A DNA stretch of 64,000 nt, from NCBI GenBank assembly GCA_022578965.1, contig MU400597.1:1-64000 (forward strand), in the 5' to 3' direction. The notes under the pieces were generated by a model, which had not been told where the DNA came from, made no database searches, and saw nothing but the letters and a program-made list of their open reading frames with translations. The stretch is from Xylaria sp. FL1777. Taxonomy: Eukaryota > Ascomycota > Sordariomycetes > Xylariales > Xylariaceae. A program made the position numbers and the translations under genes. This document shows positions 58,945 to 64,000 of the stretch, piece after piece. How positions within the stretch are numbered: position 1 is the first letter of the stretch; every line of letters starts with the position of its first letter.

Positions 58945-59519
58945 CGTGACGGGTTAGACGGGAAGTGACGTAAGTATAATAACACTTGTTATAATTGAGC
59001 CAATTGACTGCCTAGCATGTAACCATTCAATCGGGCCGCAGCGCACAAGCTAGCGAGATCGGTGACGACGAGCAAATGGAAGTAATAGGATAAACTCGCA
59101 TTGGGTCGATAACCTTGGACTGAGTTCGGTTGGGGAATATTGAATACAGAGAACTGCTCCTACGAATGGAAAGCCTGAGGTAGACTGGCCAAATAAGCAG
59201 GATCGACTAGGTTGTATTAACAGTGACTCGCGTCGTCAGCCATAAATTGGACCTTCGGGCTGTTTCAGCAGGGATCGCCACGCCCAGCTCATCGATCTCC
59301 ATCTGACCCAAGACTGAGTGAGTTGACTGTATTTGTATATGAAGTTCTGCGTCGCGTTCCCGCAACTGGAATTTTGTTAATAATTGAAGTATGTCGATGA
59401 TAAAAATTATAGATGGAGGTAGCTTAAAGGCCGAAGCACTCTTGAATCACGGCTTTATTATGTCATATTGATTTCATATTGTGACATTTCGATATCCCAC
59501 ATCCCCTACCCTGCTTCAT
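58945..59519. other. Intergenic: promoter of the Mpv17-like gene and 3' end of the DUF726 gene
   Basis: 575 bp with no supported gene. Confidence 0.5.
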
Positions 59520-61568
59520 TTAGATAGATCGGGTTTCTGCAGCATCAGATGCATCGAGTCTAGTCTGCGTCGCCTGTTGGACTTCATGCTCCAATTTCCT
59601 CACTTCATCATTGCTTGCATCTAAGATCCCCTTTGCATCGTTGTCTGGCTGGTATATGCTGCCAGCCTCTTCGCGCTTCTGTCTCTCCTCTTTCTCCTGC
59701 TCTTTAAGCTTCCGCTCCTCACGCGTGAGCTCATTGAAATCGACATCTTCAAAACCGAGACGTCCCAAGATCGGTCCCGCCGCATGCCGATAAAGGGTGT
59801 GACCTTCGACTAGGTCGCTGGCATCGAGATTCTCTATTCCTTTCACGTGGAGGATTGGCTGTAGCCCGGCCACGCCAAACTGAATGCTACTCGTCCGGTA
59901 AAGGAAGGCAAGGATGTAATCCCTAGTGCTGTAGGCGTTGACCACTCTGCCTGTCACTACAGAGCGTATCCGACGCCATTCAGACGAACTGCTCGGAGTC
60001 GGTGCCCCCAGAAGTACCGCGTTCTCGACGAGGCCGAAAGCTTTCCTCTTGGCGAGCTCTTGTAGACACACGTAGATGACCTTAGCGCCAAGGGAGTAGC
60101 CGACAAGAGTCACCGGCCTCTCACCTTGTGCTTTATTTATCAGAGAATCCGCAAGAACTTCACCAGCTTTCTGCGCTCGCTGGCTGGCCACACTCCAAGG
60201 ATTATCAATGATACGGCCAGCATTAGTCAACGACATTGGCCAAAGACCTGCCATCAAAGCCGCAAAAACGGTCCGTTTAATGATCTCACTCTTTGCAAAT
60301 TTCCAGGCTAGGGAGGTAATAAGTGTTCTCAGAGAGTTCCCAAGACTCTCTAACGCCTCGACCTCAAAGCGCAAAGCAAACGTCTCTAAGCCATCGCCCA
60401 GGACATTCCATGGCGAAACGACATCATCAACGTCCCTCAGCCAACCAGATATTCCAATGCCGACTCGCAGGCGATGAAGGCCAGCTTCGTCCTTGCTTGA
60501 CTTGTGAATGGGAATAAAGGCGAAGTCTTCCACATCTCTTGTATACTTCTCCATAGCTTGTGTAGACATACGGGCGCCGTATGCCCCAAATAGACCACCA
60601 ACGAGCACGCTGCTCCCAGCTAACGACCCCAGTAGTCCTGCAGTCGCAGTAGCCCCGAGACCGATACCGCCTAGCACAGTTCCTATCCCAGCAGCGAGAA
60701 ATGGTGCCGCCAGTCCACCTGTGACGCCGATAAGAGCGGCGCCAGCGACACCGGCCACTCCCATCTTCCACTTTCGAGCCGTACTGTTCTCTTCCGCTCT
60801 CTTCTTTGTTTCTTCCTCCGCTGACATCTGTTTTGCTGCTGCTAGGAGGCCTTTAGCGACCTGTCTCTCGTTTTCTGACAAGACCCTGACCGACAAGCCC
60901 AAGGATGTCATACAATAAAGAAGTAGTGTACGTGAATAGGCATTGTAGTGCTCGAGACTCAGAAGTAAAAGAAGCACCGAGTGTAATAGCAATGTTCTTT
61001 TAGATTGATCAAGTATGCGTAATGATGTCTTGACTGGTGTATATATCTCTGTGAGCACTTCGTCGACCTTGGTGTCATGTTCATCAGTTCTCAACCCAAC
61101 TGATGATGGTTTACTATCCGAAGTAGTAGTCTCTGGTCTGGAACTTTGAGATTGTTCTTCGGCTACTTTTCTAGAGTTCACAGCCTCGCCGACTCGAAGA
61201 ATCACGCTGTCGCGCCAGTCGTCGAAGAAACTGAGTGCAGCGTTCTTAAGATCTACCGTGGCCTCCTCATTAATCTCTCTCTCCCGTTTGGCGAGCCCGG
61301 CTTTCTGACTCTCGACAGTTTCCTGTTGATACATCTGACCAGTACCAGCCTCATTTGTCTCTTTTCTCTCGTCTTCCTCATTAGGATCAAATGTGCCGAT
61401 CAATCGTGCTCGCATGAGCTCAGTGATGTCGCATATCAGCAATGTGAATGCTCCTCGGTCCTCAGCCGTCTCCAGAATTGTGGTTAGCGACGCCCCCTCC
61501 TCGTGGTCACTGGTGTTTTTAGGCTTGCCGAGAAAAACATCACCAGCCTTTTGGAATACAGAGGCCAT
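59520..61568 (-). CDS. DUF726 / Mil1-TMCO4-type membrane-associated alpha/beta hydrolase
   Basis: Single exon, 682 aa. The N-terminal third is helical and charged. A Gly/Ala-rich hydrophobic stretch (about residues 270-330) would cross or insert into a membrane. The alpha/beta-hydrolase core has VTLVGYSLGAKVIY with the GxSxG nucleophile Ser492. Likely acid and base are Asp550 (AYSTRDYIL) and His590 (VEGHTLYR). The tail is Glu/Lys-rich coiled coil. Family members include yeast Mil1 (YFL034W), reported to act with clathrin adaptor AP-1, and human TMCO4; a lipase activity is inferred. All triad candidates are intact. Several TACCTA/CCTAAGG-type palindromes lie 110-180 bp upstream. Confidence 0.88.
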   Translation of the reverse strand: MASVFQKAGDVFLGKPKNTSDHEEGASLTTILETAEDRGAFTLLICDITELMRARLIGTFDPNEEDERKETNEAGTGQMYQQETVESQKAGLAKREREINEEATVDLKNAALSFFDDWRDSVILRVGEAVNSRKVAEEQSQSSRPETTTSDSKPSSVGLRTDEHDTKVDEVLTEIYTPVKTSLRILDQSKRTLLLHSVLLLLLSLEHYNAYSRTLLLYCMTSLGLSVRVLSENERQVAKGLLAAAKQMSAEEETKKRAEENSTARKWKMGVAGVAGAALIGVTGGLAAPFLAAGIGTVLGGIGLGATATAGLLGSLAGSSVLVGGLFGAYGARMSTQAMEKYTRDVEDFAFIPIHKSSKDEAGLHRLRVGIGISGWLRDVDDVVSPWNVLGDGLETFALRFEVEALESLGNSLRTLITSLAWKFAKSEIIKRTVFAALMAGLWPMSLTNAGRIIDNPWSVASQRAQKAGEVLADSLINKAQGERPVTLVGYSLGAKVIYVCLQELAKRKAFGLVENAVLLGAPTPSSSSEWRRIRSVVTGRVVNAYSTRDYILAFLYRTSSIQFGVAGLQPILHVKGIENLDASDLVEGHTLYRHAAGPILGRLGFEDVDFNELTREERKLKEQEKEERQKREEAGSIYQPDNDAKGILDASNDEVRKLEHEVQQATQTRLDASDAAETRSI

Positions 61569-62197
61569 ATTGTCGTCTACAACAAATCTCGTCTTTTTGC
61601 AGTGTTAAATGGCAGATGGAAAAAATATTGACGTCGTGTCAAAATAGACGTGCAAACGAAACACTTATCCCATACGTCATCGTACCTACTCAGGTGCCTA
61701 GCGCTATACACTACATGTATCTTATGTACCTAAGGTACCTAAGATACACAGCACATGTCCCCGCTATAACCACCACTTTTACCGAACACGAACACTTCTC
61801 CTAATAAGTAGAAAGATAGGTGTGCGTGTTATGATAAATCACGTAAGGTACATAAGACACGGAAATACCTTGGTTAATAATACTATATATGCCAAATGTG
61901 CTTGTTGACTAACGGTTAAGGAAGCTGCTACGATGGACTTTTCGTTGTGAATTGAAGTCGTGTGAGAAAAGAAATGATGAGGGACTCAGGTTGTAGATAG
62001 ATAGTAGACCTATATGACTGGGAATTTAATGAATGGGGTTCGTTAGAAATGAATTGATATGCTGGGAAGCAATATTAATAACGTATAGTAGCAGGAGAAA
62101 GTTGGAGTTTGTGGAGCGATCCGTCTGTCTCGGAAGATTTTATTACTCTTTAATATACTATATAGCCTTCGACTAGGTATCCCTTCGATGCATTTCT
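61569..62197. other. Intergenic: promoter of the DUF726 gene, 3' end of the MFS gene
   Basis: Contains GTACCTACTC and ATGTACCTAAGGTACCTAAG-type repeats at about 61,683-61,745. No gene supported; a short minus frame at 62,043-62,261 overlaps the last MFS exon. Confidence 0.5.
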
Positions 62198-64000
62198 TTA
62201 GTACGTGTAGCGGAAATCTGCTTGGGGGCCGTCCTATACTACAGTTAGCATGTATGTCCAATGATTTGACGACAGCTACTTACCTCTTCGGCTTCGAGTT
62301 CTTTCTCGCCCCTATCCGCCTTCTTATTGTCAATATAGAAGGATATAGTTAAGATACCAACAAGAACGATATTCAAAAGAGTAACAGCAAGGCAAGCCCA
62401 GAACCCAGGCTTGTATTCCGGCCTATCCTGCTCTCTAGTGGCCGTTAGCGTTATTGTTCATGAACCAGCACTAACCTCTCTAGCTTACCTGAATACCAAG
62501 CTTCCGGCAATGCCACCAATTGCACCCGAGCCAACATAAGTAGCGCTGGCAAAAGCACGCTTCCATTGCCCACGGATGTTGGTAGCCTGGTATCCTAAGG
62601 CGGTTGGCACGTTGGAGTTGGCTCCTGCAAGAAGCAAAAATGCACCGAAGTATTCGATTTTCGGGTCGGGATGTATAAACAGGAGAGGCAATCCGACGAT
62701 ACAAAACAGCATGTTGATGATGACAGGGATTGCGCGAATACGGTACCTATCCCCTAGCCAGCCTACGGCATACGTCAAAATGCCGGCGAAGACGTAGGGT
62801 GGAGCAACAAGGGCTTGGGAAGTGCCAACATCGAAGCCAAGCTTCTGATTGAGGATAATGGGGAAGAAAAAAGCTAAAGCATAAGCTATCGTCGTGCTTC
62901 CGAAAGCAATCAAAGCGTAAGCCCTGGGAACCCATTTGTGTTAGTGTCTTTGCTCAACCCCCTAAGTTCTTGGGACATACCAGATTCTCCAGTCAAGTCC
63001 AGCCTTGAGGTATTTAACAAGGTTAAACTTAGAAGGCACAGCATCACCGCGGTCAGCATTGACGCGATTCACGATCCAGGCACGCTGCTTTTCAGACAAG
63101 AAACCCAACTATAACATAAAGTATTAGTAAAGGGGCTTAGATAGCGCACTACCCAAAAGGTATTCGGCATATACAAAATTGGCTGGTTTATGGCTTTGCT
63201 GAGGATATCGATAGGGTAAACTCAATTTGAAATGCTCACATTCTTGCGATTGGAATCTGGGAAGTTAACCAGTAGGAAATACCCAGCAACGCCAAGAACG
63301 ATGGTGAGAAGGCCTTGAACAGTCATTAGCTCCAAGTCATCAATGTTGCCGGCCCTCGAGACAAAATACCTTCGATTATGAAAATCCATCGCCAGCCTCT
63401 GAGTCCGCCAGCACCCTCGAGGTGGATGATACCGAAGGCTAAGATGCCTGAAAATCCGGATGTAGTTGAACCAATGAGATAAAAGATTGCGAAGCGTCGG
63501 CCCAGTTCATCTGGCATTATCATTAGTACACTAGGGGACTTCACTTTAGAGTTATAGGACCGTACATCTCGTATACCACGTTGACCTACAATGAAGTTAG
63601 CCGATTAATTCAGTCGTTATTCCAACCACAAACACAAGAAATGTCATGCCTGTTGGCTTATAGAGGAGGTAGGGAGTAAATCTTACAGCAAATAGGCCGC
63701 AGCTGGGAAGAATCCAGCTTCGAATATGCCAGTTATCACCCTCAAAGCTGTGAGTTGGCCGTAGGTTTTCACGAATCCCAACCCCAAAATCGCAGCTCCC
63801 CAGGCGGCGGTAACGAAGGAGAGGTGGAAACGAGGGCCCAGTTTTCGAATGAGCACGGTCGCTGCAGGTTGAAAGACAATGTAAGTAGGGAAGAAAGCTA
63901 GAGTCGCGACGGACTGAACTCAATGTTAGCTTTTAGAAACTGAAGAGTCGGGGTAGTATAGAGCTCACGTAGCGATTGCCGGTGAGAACAAGGTCTTTGG
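62198..64000 (-). CDS. MFS permease, Dal5-type, multi-exon, 5' end beyond the window
   Basis: Same permease family as 30617-32113 but with many introns. From the right edge: KDLVLTGNRY, then a segment with FFPTYIVFQPAATVL, then FSGILAFGIIHLEGAGG and LRGWRWIFIIEG. GVAGYFLLVNFPDSNRK, then LSEKQRAWIVNRVNADRGDA and YLKAGLDWRIW follow, and GYQATNIRGQWKRAFASATY, SLVFREQDRPEYKPGFWA. The last exons are 62434-62284 and 62233-62198, ending DGPQADFRYTY. Junctions checked near the 3' end (62489/62434, 62284/62233, and the W-splice near 62,923) are in frame. The N-terminus and exact middle borders are not resolved. Substrate unknown. Confidence 0.85.

Noticed and set aside
60427..60918. Frames of 114 and 136 codons antisense or out of phase within the DUF726 gene
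   Set aside because: Shadows of a 682-codon frame with an intact hydrolase motif.

Overview
The window reads as a chromosome segment of a filamentous ascomycete (Pezizomycotina, probably Sordariomycetes-like). Genes carry short GT-AG introns of about 50-150 bp. Families restricted to or typical of filamentous fungi are present (Atg17, a CrpA-like copper ATPase, Dal5-type permeases, a LaeA-like methyltransferase). One third of the window is an AT-extreme block with the signature of repeat-induced point mutation (RIP). No species call is made.

Layout. Bases 1 to about 18,235 are an AT-rich isochore with no open gene. It is a stack of RIP-destroyed retrotransposons. A copia-type element lies on the minus strand (199-15,272; 287-bp LTRs; target duplication AAAAC, one copy mutated to AAAAT). 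A Ty3/gypsy chromovirus lies on the plus strand inside it (2,523-10,216; 494-bp LTRs; perfect 5-bp duplication AAATG). The copia element itself sits in a third, unclassified AT-rich sequence. Domain relics (CCHC knuckle, RT, integrase, chromodomain, RNase H) can still be read through the stop codons.

From about 18.2 kb base composition returns to normal, after a gene-poor strip. Genes then follow on both strands: a nine-exon SAM methyltransferase (+), an FAD monooxygenase (+), a DUF218/YdcF protein (-), a ferric reductase (+) with an exact iron-GATA motif in its promoter, a Dal5-type MFS permease (-), a secreted two-domain protein ending in an AIM6/PLC-like domain (-), a six-cysteine small secreted protein (-), a one-TM protein (+), a LipA/NB-ARC-labelled protein with a riboflavin-kinase-like C-terminus (-), ATG17 (+), a CrpA-like cysteine-rich copper P1B-ATPase (-), two unknown proteins, a membrane-anchored fungal protein (-), a large protein with a degenerate serine-protease-like core (+), an Mpv17/PMP22 protein (-), a DUF726/Mil1-type hydrolase (-), and a second Dal5-type permease cut by the window end (-).

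Function. The genes do not form one obvious pathway. There is a metal theme (ferric reductase with a SreA-type site; copper-exporting ATPase with a metallothionein-like N-terminus), a secreted theme (six-Cys protein; secreted AIM6 fusion), and ordinary housekeeping (ATG17, Mpv17, Mil1). Exon joins were worked out by hand: every stated junction follows GT-AG and keeps frame unless noted. There are no transcript data behind them.
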